In this document: piece after piece, positions 46,895-58,770 of the stretch
How positions within the stretch are numbered: the first letter of the stretch is position 1
Layout of the letters: each line of letters starts with the position of its first letter
Source: Paraspadella gotoi
Lineage: Eukaryota; Chaetognatha
Direction: 5' to 3'
Length of the DNA stretch: 64,000 nt
NCBI GenBank assembly: GCA_051294375.1
Contig: CM119271.1
Location: 17,137,799 to 17,201,798 of the forward strand
Program-made: the position numbers and the translations under genes
Notes under the pieces: generated by a model
Database searches by the model: none
Told to the model about the DNA's origin: nothing
What the model saw: only the letters and a program-made list of their open reading frames with translations

Positions 46895-46935
46895 TCTTTT
46901 GCACAATAATTTATCCAATTCACAAACTAAAAACG

Positions 46936-46974
46936 CTGAAGAAGGCTTGAATGCTAAAGCCGAAACATGTCTGT
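46936..46974 (+). ncRNA. Stem-loop motif, module C copy in unit 2
   Basis: CTGAAGAA, GGCTT, loop, AAGCC, GAAACATGTCTGT. Cleanest copy of the GGCTT/AAGCC type. Confidence 0.65.
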
Positions 46975-47168
46975 TTATCAACAAAAACAAATTTCGTTGA
47001 AAACCAATAAAAACTTTTTTTCTCCAAATCATTTACAACGAAAAAAGAAAGGATTATCACATAATTTCAAATTTAAATTTTTTAGTTCTTTTACAAGTCT
47101 CGATCGATTCAACGGGGAAAGTTTTCGAAAACTCGTGCCAAAAAAATTTTCAGAATATATTTTCTAGA

Positions 47169-47207
<39 letters not shown>

Positions 47208-47320
47208 GCCAACGCCGTTAATTAACTATTTCGTACGTGGGGGAAGCAATTGGCGTCAAATAAAGTTCCCCATCGTCTTCACCCTCCCCCCAATCGGCCC
47301 CCCTACTCGCGAGATCCTCT

Positions 47321-47813
47321 TCAAATATAACGATCGCCCGCATATTTTTTTACTTTCGTCTCATTCGGAACGAATGCTCCAGGGGTTTGCGCGGTCCCAT
47401 TCACTCGTCCGCCCGTCGCGGTCGTCGTTGTCGTGGGCCGCATCCCTGCCATCGCGGTCGTCGTTGTCGCGGGCAGTGTTTCGATCGAGGTCGAACGCAT
47501 CCCCATCATCGCGGTCGTCGTTGTCGCGGCCCGCGTTTCGGTCGAGCTCCCGCGCATCGCCGTTGACATCGCCGTTGTCGTCGTTTTTGGCGGAACTCGT
47601 TTCGGTCGAGCTCGAGCGCATCCCCGTCGTCGCGCTCGTCATTGGCATCACCGTCGTCGTTGTTGTCGTTTCTGCGCGATCCCGAGAAACGTTTACCGCG
47701 ATCGAAGGTCGCGACGCGTTGATGTTCGTTCGCATCAACTCGTAGCATATAAATGTAACGAAACATTTTTGCCAGAGAGAGCGACTCAATTTCAGCTTTT
47801 CAATGGAAATCAT
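47321..47813 (-). other. Module D with 19-residue repeat open frame
   Basis: Minus-strand frames 47813-47361 and 47569-47321 appear to be one frame split by a shift. They encode a 57-bp (19-residue) tandem repeat whose units start MRSTSIETLPATTTTAMAG or MRGSSTETRAATTTTAMMG, followed by NGTAQTPGAFVPNETKV. A third minus-strand stretch (about 47335-47214) reads IFEEDLASRGADWGEGEDD. Unit length in multiples of three is compatible with coding but also trivially keeps frames open. Low confidence as a gene. Confidence 0.3.
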
Positions 47814-47927
47814 GGCATCTCAATTTCCGCATATGACGGACTTCGCCGCCCTGCCAACCGATTATTTTTTTTGTCACTCATTCTCCTCTTTCTCCCCTCT
47901 TCATCATTTGATTATGCAAATCCTCAG

Positions 47928-47935
47928 CTTAAAAT
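47928..47935 (+). repeat. 8-bp target-site duplication, left (CTTAAAAT)
   Basis: CTTAAAAT directly left of the insertion. The identical 8 bases lie at 51499-51506. The uninterrupted homologous sites in sister repeat units (40929-40937, 55662-55668, 61981-61987) have this word only once. Confidence 0.85.
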
Positions 47936-50900
47936 AGGGGAGCCGGAGCCACGCTCAATTCCCTCGGGGACGTGAATTTTAGAACGTAACTAACATTTCA
48001 TAAAATAATTAGCATAGCAATTCGACAAAATATTATGACAAATCTTTGCGCAAGAATTAAAACGATTAAATTATTTTGATTTTTAATTTTTTTAAATTTC
48101 TCTTTGTTTCTATGTTATTCATCCCAGCGGAACATTTTTAAACAAAAGGCACTTCAATTGTTTTGAGCAAAACGTTTTCAAATTTCTGAGAATTAGTTAC
48201 ATAAACATTTGGTATTGAAATAAAAAGAAACAACAGTTTAGAGAAACATCTCCATAGAGGATGCCTCCAATTTTACGTTCGTTGTGCGTTATGCCTCTTG
48301 GGGAAGTAAAATTCAGCGCTAAGTTTAGAATTTCCGCCGGGCGTTCTTCCTTTGGAATTGCATGTCATACAGGTAGAGAATTCGCTTTTATCAGCAATTG
48401 TATTACCTTAACTCATACTTTATTGTGACTAAAAATCATCTTAGGCCATGCTCTATTATCATCGACAAAAAGAAAATCTCGCAGAAGCAATAAGAATGAT
48501 TGCGCTTAACCTCATAGATCATTGGATTTATTGTAACGTCTATCCAAAGTCATACAAAAGTATTAAAATACAAATTTCAAAGCTGTAAGATGAATTTCGA
48601 ACTTTTAAAGAAGCTCCTACGTCACGACGAGATGAAAAATGGAAATCGAACCTTCAAATTTTTTACAACCGTATCTCGGCCCGACCTTTTGAAATCTTCT
48701 GTGAGGAAAAAATAGCAGAAAGCGACAGGAAGTTTTTACGGCGGTCACATGACCGAGGTGGAGATGAATTTTTTACAGGACCAAAGAAGTGAACGGAAAA
48801 TGTTTTGCGACAGTTTCGTTGACCGTCAATGGAAGAGAAGTGCAGAGAGAAAGGAGAAAGAATTGAAGTCGCTCGAGAAGAGAGAAAAGGCTGAGGCCGC
48901 TTCACGAAGAAAACTTAAAAAAAGTTGAATTGACCGACGAAATGGTTGAAGAGTTTTCTCAGCCTTCAACTTCATCTCAAAATTCTGATGAAACGTTTAT
49001 TTTGGACGAGATAGAGCAGCCTTTCAAGCGACGAAAGATAACTAAAGAGTCAGACGGCGAGAGTGAGATTCCAGAAAAATTTCGCCATTTACGTAAATCC
49101 AATCAAACGAGCTCAAGAAAGAATATATGAAACAATAGTTAACTTTAAAATCAAAATATCATTGTTCTGATGTTCAAGCGGGTTGCGGGTGTTGTTTTAA
49201 CAGCCAGGAATCTTTTTTGTCTGCCATGGAAATTCCATGAAGAAGATAAAAATACAATCGATCTTGATACAGCGCCAGATTCGGCTAAACAATCGACGTG
49301 AAACTCGCGTGCGGCAACTATTTGCTCTAGATCAAATAGTAGAAAAAATAATTAATTCTGATTCCAAGACCTCAATTACATACCACGACGATGGCTCAAA
49401 AAGAGGGAACCAGGTTCGTTTTCGGTCCAAGGAATAACTGTTGATGGTGTTTATTTTCCGCTTCCAACGTTGTCAATTGCTAATGAAACTAGAACGAATT
49501 TGAAAGATTAAAAAAAACTATTTTAACAATTTTGTCGGCGGTAAGTGGAGTTTCGATAGAGTTTTTTTTAATAAATTGGATTTTGTAATGACTGATTTTA
49601 CCGCTCATAATCTTGAGGTCGAAAAATTGTTAGCTGAAGAGCTCCAATTGATCATGTACCTAACCACTTACTATGCCATGTCCATCCCGTATTAATGTTA
49701 TCGGAAAAGGATTCAGTATTTAAAGAAATTGAACAATCTATAGGACCAGAAAAAAATTTTTGCCGCTTTCAATGTGACGCCGATATTCGCAGATTCAATC
49801 ATTACTCAGTTTTTGGACTGCTCTTCCCGTCTTGTGTCTCATGATTTCGAACACATAAAGCTTGGAATAAAGCAAATGAGTTTGACATTCATATCGCGGC
49901 CGAAAAAAAATGTCTCTGTCCGGTTGGCATCGGAAAGATTTACTCGTTTTCCTTTTCTTTGCGCCGTAATAATTCACCATGACAAAGATATTGTTTTCAT
50001 TTTTACAAAAATTTGACTACGTCACGAATAATTTAGCCTGTATTGTTCGTTGCTTTGAGATGAGAATTTTGCGAGTTTTTTTGCGTCGTTGGAGCTCTTC
50101 TTGGAATCCATTAATAGAACCACTTGCAAAGCTTACTTCTTCTTCAAAAACGAACTACAAGGATTTAAATACTGTTTTCCCCAAATTATACTCAAAACCT
50201 TTTAAGTGTTCCAGCGGAAAATTATTTGCAGCATAATGAGCCTGCTCTTGACTTTATTTCTACTTCAATTTTCAAAGAAGTTAAGTACAAAAAAGAAATT
50301 TTAGATTCAATTTTCTCCGGCCGCCGAACATTACCGAGTTGAAGTAATCAAACTTTTAAGAATTAAATGCAAAACGATTAGCTGATGGCTGGCAGAAGCA
50401 GCAGAGGGTGATGTATTTTCTTTTGGAGAATCAAACCAAGTGATCTTTCTGTTAAAATATGGATGAACAGAAATTACATTGGCACCAGTTAACAACTTAG
50501 ATGCTGACGGCTCCGTAGGTTCTAAATTAAATGAGCTGAAAATCCGTGGTGCTAAAAATCTTTTCCACAGCTTCAACAGCACATGTTCTTTGGAAAGTCA
50601 ATACATCTGACACAAGGAAAACAAATTTCGAGTTCATTTCGTCAGATGAAGAGTAAAAAAGTATTGCCTGCTATCGTTTCAGAATGGGAAAACAAAACAG
50701 ATTCAATTACAAAAAGAAGGATTTAGCCAAAAAGAAATCCAGCAAGTTAGCTTGGACCGACGTCGAAAAGCAGATCTCAGTAAAGTTGAAAGTCATTAGG
50801 AGGCCCGTTCGTTTCTAGTGAGGAAGTTAGACTATACGTAACTAGTTCTGTTTCTGAAGAGGAGAAAGTTGAAAGACTTGTATTTTGAGGTTCGTGTTAC

Positions 50901-51498
50901 GCACGTGATTCCTGCGTTTCCTTTCCCAAAAACTCACAAATTTTCGTTGAAAGAGAATTACAAAAAAACATAACCTCTCAAGCATACAGTGATAACCTTA
51001 TGATTTACTTTGACAAAGTTACATATAGAAAACAATGTCGAAATGAGTGACTTTGTTCATGTTCTTGATTGTTTAAATTAAAACAATGACCTGATTCTTT
51101 AGTAACAATAATATTCAGATAGCCTTTGCTCTTTATTTTTTGCTTGTAGCTAAGAGTTAGCGTATTTAGATAAGAATTTAAATAGTAATTATGTTATGAA
51201 AATGTGTTATTAAGAAATTGTTAACGATAATGAGTTTAGTTTGAACTAGTTTAGCAATAATAATTATACGTTATATTTAATATAATTCATCGAAACTTCA
51301 ATGTTTAAAAAATTTTAGTTGGTTCGACCTAATTTGCATATTATGGTAAATTTATTCGTAATGCGCAAAGATTTGAAAAAAATTTGTTAGCTGAATGGAG
51401 CTTAAAAATCTTGTAATTAATACTATTACGTCATTTAAATACGTCCTCAGTCGGAAAATAAACGTAAATCTTTTTATTTAACGTTTGCTCCTCCCCTA
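47936..51498 (+). mobile_element. 3.56-kb DNA transposon with a single long gene
   Basis: Inserted in unit 2 of the composite repeat between CCTCAGCTTAAAAT and CTTAAAATCCGACTCTTGG, which are contiguous in units 1, 3 and 4. It is bounded by CTTAAAAT direct repeats and by short inverted ends, TAGGGGAG on the left (the T shared with the duplication) and TAGGGGAGGAGC read from the right on the minus strand. It carries one plus-strand gene (48448-51050) and AT-rich flanks. An 8-bp duplication is typical of hAT and P-type transposons. The duplication contains TTAA, so a TTAA-specific family cannot be excluded. No reverse transcriptase, integrase or LTR is visible. Confidence 0.85.
48448..51050 (+). 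pseudogene. Candidate transposase of uncharacterised family, frameshifted
   Basis: A gene of about 850 codons read in overlapping frames on the plus strand. Segments in order: NLAEAIRMIALNLIDHW (start ATG 48448), stop TAA at 48586, EFRTFKEAPTSRRDEKW, a frame change near 48750, FLQDQRSERKMF and a Lys/Glu-rich helix, a frame change in an A7 run (~48916), the Ser-rich TDEMVEEFSQPSTSSQ, YHDDGSK, GSFSVQGITVDGVYFPLPTL, MTDFTAHNLEVEKLLAEEL, VPNHLLCHVHPVLML, SRLVSHDFEH, LACIVRCFE, APVNNLDADGSVGSKLNEL, EGFSQKEIQQVSLDRRRKAD, SLGGPFVSSEEVRLYV, and YARDSCVSF before TGA 51048. From memory this order matches uncharacterised proteins predicted repeatedly in hydra, aphid and mollusc genomes; I could not search. 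Several shifts lie in homopolymers and may be sequence errors. Confidence 0.7.
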
Positions 51499-51506
51499 CT
51501 TAAAAT
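51499..51506 (+). repeat. 8-bp target-site duplication, right (CTTAAAAT)
   Basis: Second copy of the word at 47928-47935. Module E resumes immediately after it. Confidence 0.85.
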
Positions 51507-51673
51507 CCGACTCTTGGTTGACATTGATGGGTTTAAGGTTTTTAACATTTATCAAGCTTCTTTTATTAATTTCGGTTTTGTACTATTTATTTTTAATTAT
51601 GCTAAAATAATTGTTAATACAAAAATATTTTTATATTAAACCAAAATACAGACTGGAGAGACGAGGCACGAAG

Positions 51674-51716
<43 letters not shown>

Positions 51717-52383
51717 AAGATTTTACGGATTTGTTTCATAAGTTAATCTTATTTCTGAGATAACTATGCAAAGTTATTCTCATTGTGATTCTATATTTTA
51801 AATTAAATTTTTTACGTAGAAAAAAATATTTTAAATAATATAAATTAGTAAATTTTTAAATATAAGTGCATTAATAAAAAGCTAAATACATATATTAAAA
51901 AATTAATAAAAAGGTTAATTATTTTGATATTTAATTTTATATTTTTGTGCGAGTGATAAATCATAAGCCAGAACAACTTGATTGCTATTTATTTAAATAT
52001 TACTAAATCAATTAAAAGTAATATAAATAAAGTAAATAAAAAAATTTAAAAAAATTCAATATTGCATTATAAAAGTTCTGTAGATAAAAATATAAGGTTT
52101 TTCTTATTATCCTGCATCTAATGAAAAGAATATTAAAAAAATTTTAATCAATATTATAAAAAATATTAATTAATATTAAAAATATAAATTTTATTTTTTT
52201 GAAAAAATTACTGAAAAAAAATTGTTACCATTTTTTTATGCAATAACTTAACAATTTGCTTGATTTAATTTTATAAATTAAGGTAACCTCTGAAATGATC
52301 CATAATAATGTATTTAAGTTATTCGATATTGTATAGGATCAGTAAGCTTTTTTTAGCATAAGTGATAGAAAAAACTTAAGAGT

Positions 52384-52425
<42 letters not shown>

Positions 52426-52893
52426 GAATAATCAAAAGCCGGGGGTAAATGGTCTTTTGATTCATCGCCATAGGACCCGGATATCAACAAAAGTATGTAT
52501 CAACAAATGTATCATTTATTATATTATCTGTCATGTATTATCTATCATATACACCCTACGCCTTGCATGCACACGCAGAGAGAGAGAGAGAGAGAGAGAC
52601 AGATACATACATACACACACACCACAGAGAGAGAGAGAGAGAGAGCACGCGACGTAAGCAAAGTTTCTGATGAGGGCATGCGACATTCTCATCCGCGTCA
52701 TGGCTTCGAATTCTCATTCTGATATTTTGGACAACCAAGAGGAAAGAACGCCGTCCCAACCAAAAAATTACCTCAACCGAGTGAAGAAAAAAATGCAAAA
52801 TCTGTCATCAAATACTCGCCCAAAAGGATTATAACAGTAAAATAAAAACTACAACAACAAAAATTATTCGGACGCCTGCGCATTGTCATTGAT
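51507..52893 (+). repeat. Module E of unit 2
   Basis: CCGACTCTTGGTTGACATTG, then TATCAAGCTTC, CA and GA microsatellites (51678-51718, 52385-52421, 52576-52650), AT-rich DNA and CATGCGACATTCTCATCCGC. Collinear with 40935-41850 and 55669-57170. The AT-rich part 51810-52260 is absent from unit 1. Confidence 0.75.
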
Positions 52894-53297
52894 NNNNNNN
52901 NNNNNNNNNNNNNNNNNNNNNNNNNNNNNNNNNNNNNNNNNNNNNNNNNNNNNNNNNNNNNNNNNNNNNNNNNNNNNNNNNNNNNNNNNNNNNNNNNNNN
53001 NNNNNNNNNNNNNNNNNNNNNNNNNNNNNNNNNNNNNNNNNNNNNNNNNNNNNNNNNNNNNNNNNNNNNNNNNNNNNNNNNNNNNNNNNNNNNNNNNNNN
53101 NNNNNNNNNNNNNNNNNNNNNNNNNNNNNNNNNNNNNNNNNNNNNNNNNNNNNNNNNNNNNNNNNNNNNNNNNNNNNNNNNNNNNNNNNNNNNNNNNGCT
53201 ATACAAATAAAAATTCGTTATGAAAAACTAAAAAAAAATTATTATTTCGTCTAAAATTGATATCATAAGCTTATGGGTCTATCATCGAAGGAATTTG
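52894..53297. other. 304-N gap and module E tail
   Basis: N run 52894-53197. The tail after it (CTATACAAATAAAAATTCGT) is what follows the stem-loop motif at 42017 in unit 1, so the gap should contain one more motif copy. Confidence 0.75.
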
Positions 53298-53359
53298 NNN
53301 NNNNNNNNNNNNNNNNNNNNNNCGAGAGAGAGAGACCGATACGACATGCGGAGAAACCC

Positions 53360-53402
<43 letters not shown>

Positions 53403-54618
53403 GAGAGAGAGAGAGAGAGAGAAAGAAAGAGGAGAGAGAGAGAGAGAGAGAGGAGAGAGAGGAGAAGAGGAGATCAGGTCCGACCGCTTCGTACGTGGGG
53501 AAAGCGACGTAGGATTTAAATAAGCGACGCCCCCCGCGTCCGCTTCATCCTCACCCCAATCAGTTCCCCAACTAAGCGAGATCCTCCTCGCTCTCCCCAC
53601 CATTTCCAGCTCCCCTAAGAGTGGTTCTTCCCTCATACGATCGGGAGCGTGAACCTCGGTTCATCGAGTCTCGAATGCTCCGGGGGTCGATTCGTTCCAT
53701 TCAACCGCGAGAATCGCCGTCGTCGTCGAAGCGGAAAATCTCGACGACCGCGAGTAATGGCACGGCGGTCGTCGTCGAGCGCGGCGGCTACGCGGTCGTC
53801 GGTCGGTCGCGGGCAGAACACTCCCCGATCGGACGACGCGCGTAATCTTCCTCGGCGGCGCGGTACTCATCGCTCTGTCGTCGTCGTCGTCGCGGTCCGC
53901 AGTATTCGATTCGTAGATCGGCGCCAACACGCGCGCTTCGATCGCCGGCGGTGCAGTACCGATACGGCCGTTTTCTCCGGTCCGTCGACCCCCGAGAGAC
54001 CTCGAAGCCCATCGCAGCGCGCGCGCAGTCACATGTCCGAATACCCGTCTAAAAAACATCGTTCCAATCGTAAATTTTAAGCAATAAAACAAAAATTTGG
54101 AAATCTTGTGAGTAATAGTTTTTTATTTATTGTTTCTTAATCTCTACCCGAATCCGGTTTTAAAATTGTGATTTTGAAAAAAATATTTCATGATATAGTA
54201 ATAACGAATAAACTTTAAATGCTTCCTATGTATTAACTGTAAATAAAATCCTTTAAATTTTTTTTTAATTTCGTTATCACAGCAGAGATGCTATATACGT
54301 TACTTTATGTTACAGGAACTCTGTTTTTACTCTTGTTTGTTCGCTAATTGCACAATGTCATTTAATTATTTATTTATCCTGTTTAAGCCTATCTCTCTTC
54401 TCGTCTTCGTCTTTCTTCTATACAAATTCATTTCTTTTTTAAAAAAAAACTCACTCAGTCTGTGTTCAACTTACCTGTCCTCACCTCTGACCACTAGTGC
54501 TGTCTCACCACTACTTGTTGGAAACTTCTAACTTCTCCTTTCTGCCCTTAATCTCTCTCTCTCTCTCTCTCTCATCTTCTTTTGCAAATAATTTATTCGC
54601 AATTCACAAACTAAAACG

Positions 54619-54658
54619 CTGAGAAGGCTTTTGAATGCTAAAGGCGAAACATGTCTGT
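54619..54658 (+). ncRNA. Stem-loop motif, module C copy in unit 3
   Basis: CTGAGAA, GGCTTTT, loop, TAAAGGC, GAAACATGTCTGT. One G for C change (AAGGC) weakens the outer stem relative to unit 2. Confidence 0.55.
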
Positions 54659-54855
54659 TTATCAACAAAAACAATTTCGTTTGAAAACCAATATAAAACT
54701 TTTTTTTCTTCCAATCAATTTACAACGAAAGAAAGAAAGGATTATCACATAATTTCAAATTTGAAATTTTTTAGTTTCTTTTACAAGTCTCGTATCGATT
54801 CACCGGGGAAAGTTCGAAAAACTCGTGCCAAAAAAAAATTTTCAGAATATATTTT

Positions 54856-54898
<43 letters not shown>

Positions 54899-55853
54899 GC
54901 GCAACGCCGTTAATTAACTATTTCGTACGTGGGGAAGCAATTGGCGTCAAATAAAGTTCCGCATCGTTCTTCACGCTCCCCCCAATGCCGGCCCTACTCG
55001 CAGATCCGCGTCAAATATAACGGATCGCCCGCAATATTTTTTTTTAACTTTTGCTCTCATTCGGAACGAAATGCTCCAGGGTTTGCGGCGGTCCATTCAC
55101 CTGTCTCTTCCGCCCGTCGGCTTCGTCCGTTGTTCGTGGGCCGCATCCCTGCCACATCGCGTGTCGTGCTTGTCTTGTGCGGGCAGTGTTTTCGATCGAG
55201 GTCGAACTCGCGATCCCCATGCATGCTGCGGTCGCGTTGTCGCCGTCCGCGCGTTTCGGTCGAGCTGCTCCGCGCATCGCGGTTTACAAGATCGCCGTTG
55301 TCGTCGTTGTTTGGGGCGGAACTCGTTTCGGTCGAGCTCGAGCGCATCCCCGTCGTGGCTCGTCATTGGATCAACGTCGTCGTTGTTGTCGTTTCTGCGC
55401 GATCACCGAGAAACGTTTACCGCGATCGAAGTGTCGCGGAGCGCGTTTGATGTTCGTTGCGCCATCAACTCGTAAGCATATAAATGTAAGAAACATTTTT
55501 GCAGAGAGAAGCGATACCTCAATTGTCAGCTTTTCCAATGGAAATCATGGCAGCCATCAATTCCGCATATGACGGACTTCCGCCGCTGCTGCCAACACGA
55601 TTATTTTTTTTGTCCTCATTCTCTCTTCTCCTCTTCATCATTGTGATTATGCAAATCCTCAGCTAAATCCGACTCTTGGTTGACATTGATGGGTTTAGGT
55701 TTAAGCCTTTATCAAGCTTCTTTTATTTAATTTCGGTTTTGTACTATTTATTTTTAATTATGCTATAAATTACTTCGTTAATACAAAAATATTTTTATAT
55801 TAAACGAAAAAATACACAGATGGAGAGACGAGGTACGAGCACACACAGCACAC

Positions 55854-55886
<33 letters not shown>

Positions 55887-57340
55887 AAGATTTTACGGAT
55901 TGGTTCATAAGGTTAAATTTATTTGCTGAGATAACTATATCAAAGTTATTCTCATTTATGATACTATACAGCTTTTAATTTAAATTTTTTATGATAGAAA
56001 AAATATTTTAAATTAATTAAATAGTCATTTTTAAATATAAGTGCATTAATAAAAGCTAATACAAATTAAAAAAATTATAAAAAGGTTAATTATTTTGGGA
56101 TATTAACTTTTATTATTTTTTTATCAGTCATTAAGAGCCAGAACAACTTGATTGCTATTTATTTAAATATTACTAAAATCAATTAAAAAGTAATAAAAAA
56201 AGTAAATAAAAAAGATTTAAAAAATTCAATATTGGCATTATAAAGTTTTCTGTAGATAAAAAATATAGAGGTTTTTTCTATTATCCTGCATCTAATGAAA
56301 GAATTTAAAAAAAATTTAATCAATATTAAAAAAAAATATAAATATTAATCTCAATTTAAAACAATATATAATTTATTATTTTCTTTGGAAAAACTTACTG
56401 AAAAAAATTGGTAGCACGATTTTTTTATGCAATAACTTTCACAATTTGCTTGATTTAATTTTTAAAAAATTATAGGTATCTCTGAAATGATGCCATAATA
56501 ATGATTCTAAGTTATTGCGTATTGTGAATACGGGTAAATCAGTAAGCTTTTTTTATAGCATAAGTGGATAGAAAAAACTATAAAGAGTATAAGAGAGAGA
56601 GAGAGAGAGAGAGAAGAGCGAGAGAGAGAAACGAAAATAATCAAAAGCCGGGGTAAATGGTCTGTTTGATTCATCCGCCTTATATATTTTGTGACCCGGA
56701 TATCTTATTACTTATCTTTTTTTAAAAGTATGTATCAAATTTTCATGTATTAAGATTATCTGTCGTGTATTATCTATCATTACACCTACGCCTTGCATGG
56801 CACAATTGAGCAAGAGAGAGAGAGAGAGGGAGAGAGAAGAGGACAGACCAGATACAGTAACACACACACACACACACAGAGAGAGAGAAGAGAGAGAGAG
56901 AGACACGCACGAAGTCGCGCCGTGCAAAGTTGCTGATGAGGGCATGCGACATTCTCATCCGCGCATGGCTTCGAATTCTCATTCTGATATTTTGACAAGC
57001 GCAAGAGGAAAAGAACGCCGGTCCACAAAAAAATTAGCCTCAACCGAGTGAAGAAAAAATGCAAATATCGTGTCATCAAATTACTCGCACCAAAAGGATT
57101 ATCAACATAAATATAAAAAACTACAACAACAAAAATTATTTCGGGGACGGGCCTGCGCATTGTCATTGGATGACTCAACCTTGGATTTATCCTTTCTCAA
57201 AAACTTCCATGAGACAAAGTGCCAAGAAAACCAAGACAAATTCCATTTCTTTCGTGATTAAACTCATTTAAAAATTTCGATATCTTCTGCTTCAACACCT
57301 CCGCCTGTCTTAAAGCTCAAAGCGCCCGCATTTTTACGAG

Positions 57341-57380
57341 TTGAGAAGAAACGAAAATACACGTTTCGAAACATGTCTGC
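57341..57380 (+). ncRNA. Stem-loop motif, module E copy in unit 3
   Basis: TTGAGAA, GAAACG, loop AAAATACA, CGTTTC, GAAACATGTCTGC. The stem GAAACG/CGTTTC differs from GAACGA/TCGTTC at the same place in unit 1 yet both pair perfectly. Confidence 0.6.
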
Positions 57381-57949
57381 TATACCAAATACAAAATCGT
57401 TATGAAAAAACAAAAAAAATATTATTATTTCGTCTAAAATTGATATCATAAGAATTATGGGTCTATATCGAAGAATTTGAATAGTGATTAGTCATTATTT
57501 TTTGGCAAGAACAATTTTTATCTCTATTTGTAGCAGAAACAAAACTTAACTAATTAGAAAAACTTCAGTTGTTGTCATACCTAAATATTTATAATGACAT
57601 TATTTTATTTTTGTATGTAAAAAATATATTTTACTAAATTATAAAATTTTTTATTTTTTACTGTTCAATACTTAATTTAGATTTAAGCATCATTAAACAA
57701 AGGCTTATAAGACTAATATTTTTTTATATTAACTTAAAAGCATAAAAAACAAACAATAAATTTTATTCTTATAAAAATATAATGTGTAATAACCATCTTA
57801 TTATATCCTATTCATACCCCTAGAACATATTGATAAATTATTGATACTTAATTGAATCTTAATTAATAAAATAATAAAAAAAATTAAACAAAGTAATAAT
57901 CTTTTTCTTACTTTATATTTTATATTACTTTAGAGAGAAAGGTCATTCA

Positions 57950-58770
57950 GGCATAACAATGCGTATCTTTGATGTATTAGAGCTATGCATCGAGAAATAC
58001 ATTATAGTTCACAGTAATCACAAAAAAAATATGTTTTATTTAAATGTAAAACACTCTGTTTTCATCATTTTTTTTATCGAAAAAACAATTGTTAAGTTAA
58101 AATGGGTAAGCACATTTTTTTAAAGATTTAGTTTTCTTCAATCTGATTGGTTAAAAAAAATTCTAGGTAAGAAGTTAAAAACAAGTAAGGGATAATTAGA
58201 AAGGGGGAATAAACATTAATCCTGTGACTCTGTTGGTTTTCCAGTCATGAGAAGATCTTCATGTTAAATAGATGGTAAAAGAAATTTTAGCATACAATTG
58301 AATCTATACGAATTTGGAAGACTTGCAGCCTAAACGACTACAATATATACTTGGAGTTTAAAATTTGATTAGCAATCTTAAAAACATTTGTAAAAATGTA
58401 CATAGAGAGACATTTGATAACGTTTCCAGTTATGAAGAATTCGGGTTAAAGTTGAAAAATGTTTCATTTTCATCATACAATTGAAATTAAAAACGTCTCT
58501 CTATTCATTTTTTTCGAATTCACTAATAAAGCAATTCATAAAAAATACAGAATGGATTGCTTTTTCGTTTGACCTGCAACTCTTCAGATAGGATTTCTTT
58601 TTTTTTATATTATAATTAAAACCGATATAAAATGGCGTAGATGCAAATCAAAATGTTTAAAGTGAATACATGTCGGAACGGCAGGCGCTCAAACTTTCTG
58701 AATTGTCCTTCATTTGGCCTATTTTGAGTTGAGTTGACATGACCATTTCTTAAAAGAAAGTTTAAACAAA
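57950..58770. other. ~800-bp segment absent from unit 1
   Basis: Unit 1 joins TTTAAAGAAAGTTAACAATCAGGTCAATC directly at about 42610-42635. In unit 3 the corresponding words, AGAGAAAGGTCATTCAGG and AAAGAAAGTTTAAACAAATC, are about 800 bases apart. The intervening AT-rich DNA has no recognised frame or repeat. It may be an insertion, or unit 1 may carry a deletion. Confidence 0.5.

Larger units (their letters stand above)
45060..53297 (+). repeat. ~6-kb composite repeat, unit 2 (interrupted)
   Basis: Modules A (45130-45640), B (45760-46400), C (46400-47180), D (47190-47935), then a 3.56-kb transposon insertion (47936-51498), then E (51499-52893), an N run 52894-53197 and a short E tail (53198-53297). 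It is the best-preserved unit for modules B to D. Confidence 0.75.
53298..57681 (+). repeat. Exact duplication, first copy (with 25-N gap)
   Basis: From the 25-N gap at 53298-53322 to 57681 every block I compared is identical, at a constant offset of 6319 bases, to 59617-64000. The open frames in both copies have the same sequences and spacings. Identity includes the size of the N gap and all idiosyncratic indels that distinguish this copy from units 1 and 2. Confidence 0.9.

Noticed and set aside
47936-51498. Classifying the 3.56-kb element as piggyBac or another TTAA-specific transposon
   Set aside because: The duplication contains TTAA, but the direct repeat extends to eight bases and the inverted ends align better outside TTAA. 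No piggyBac-type protein features are seen.
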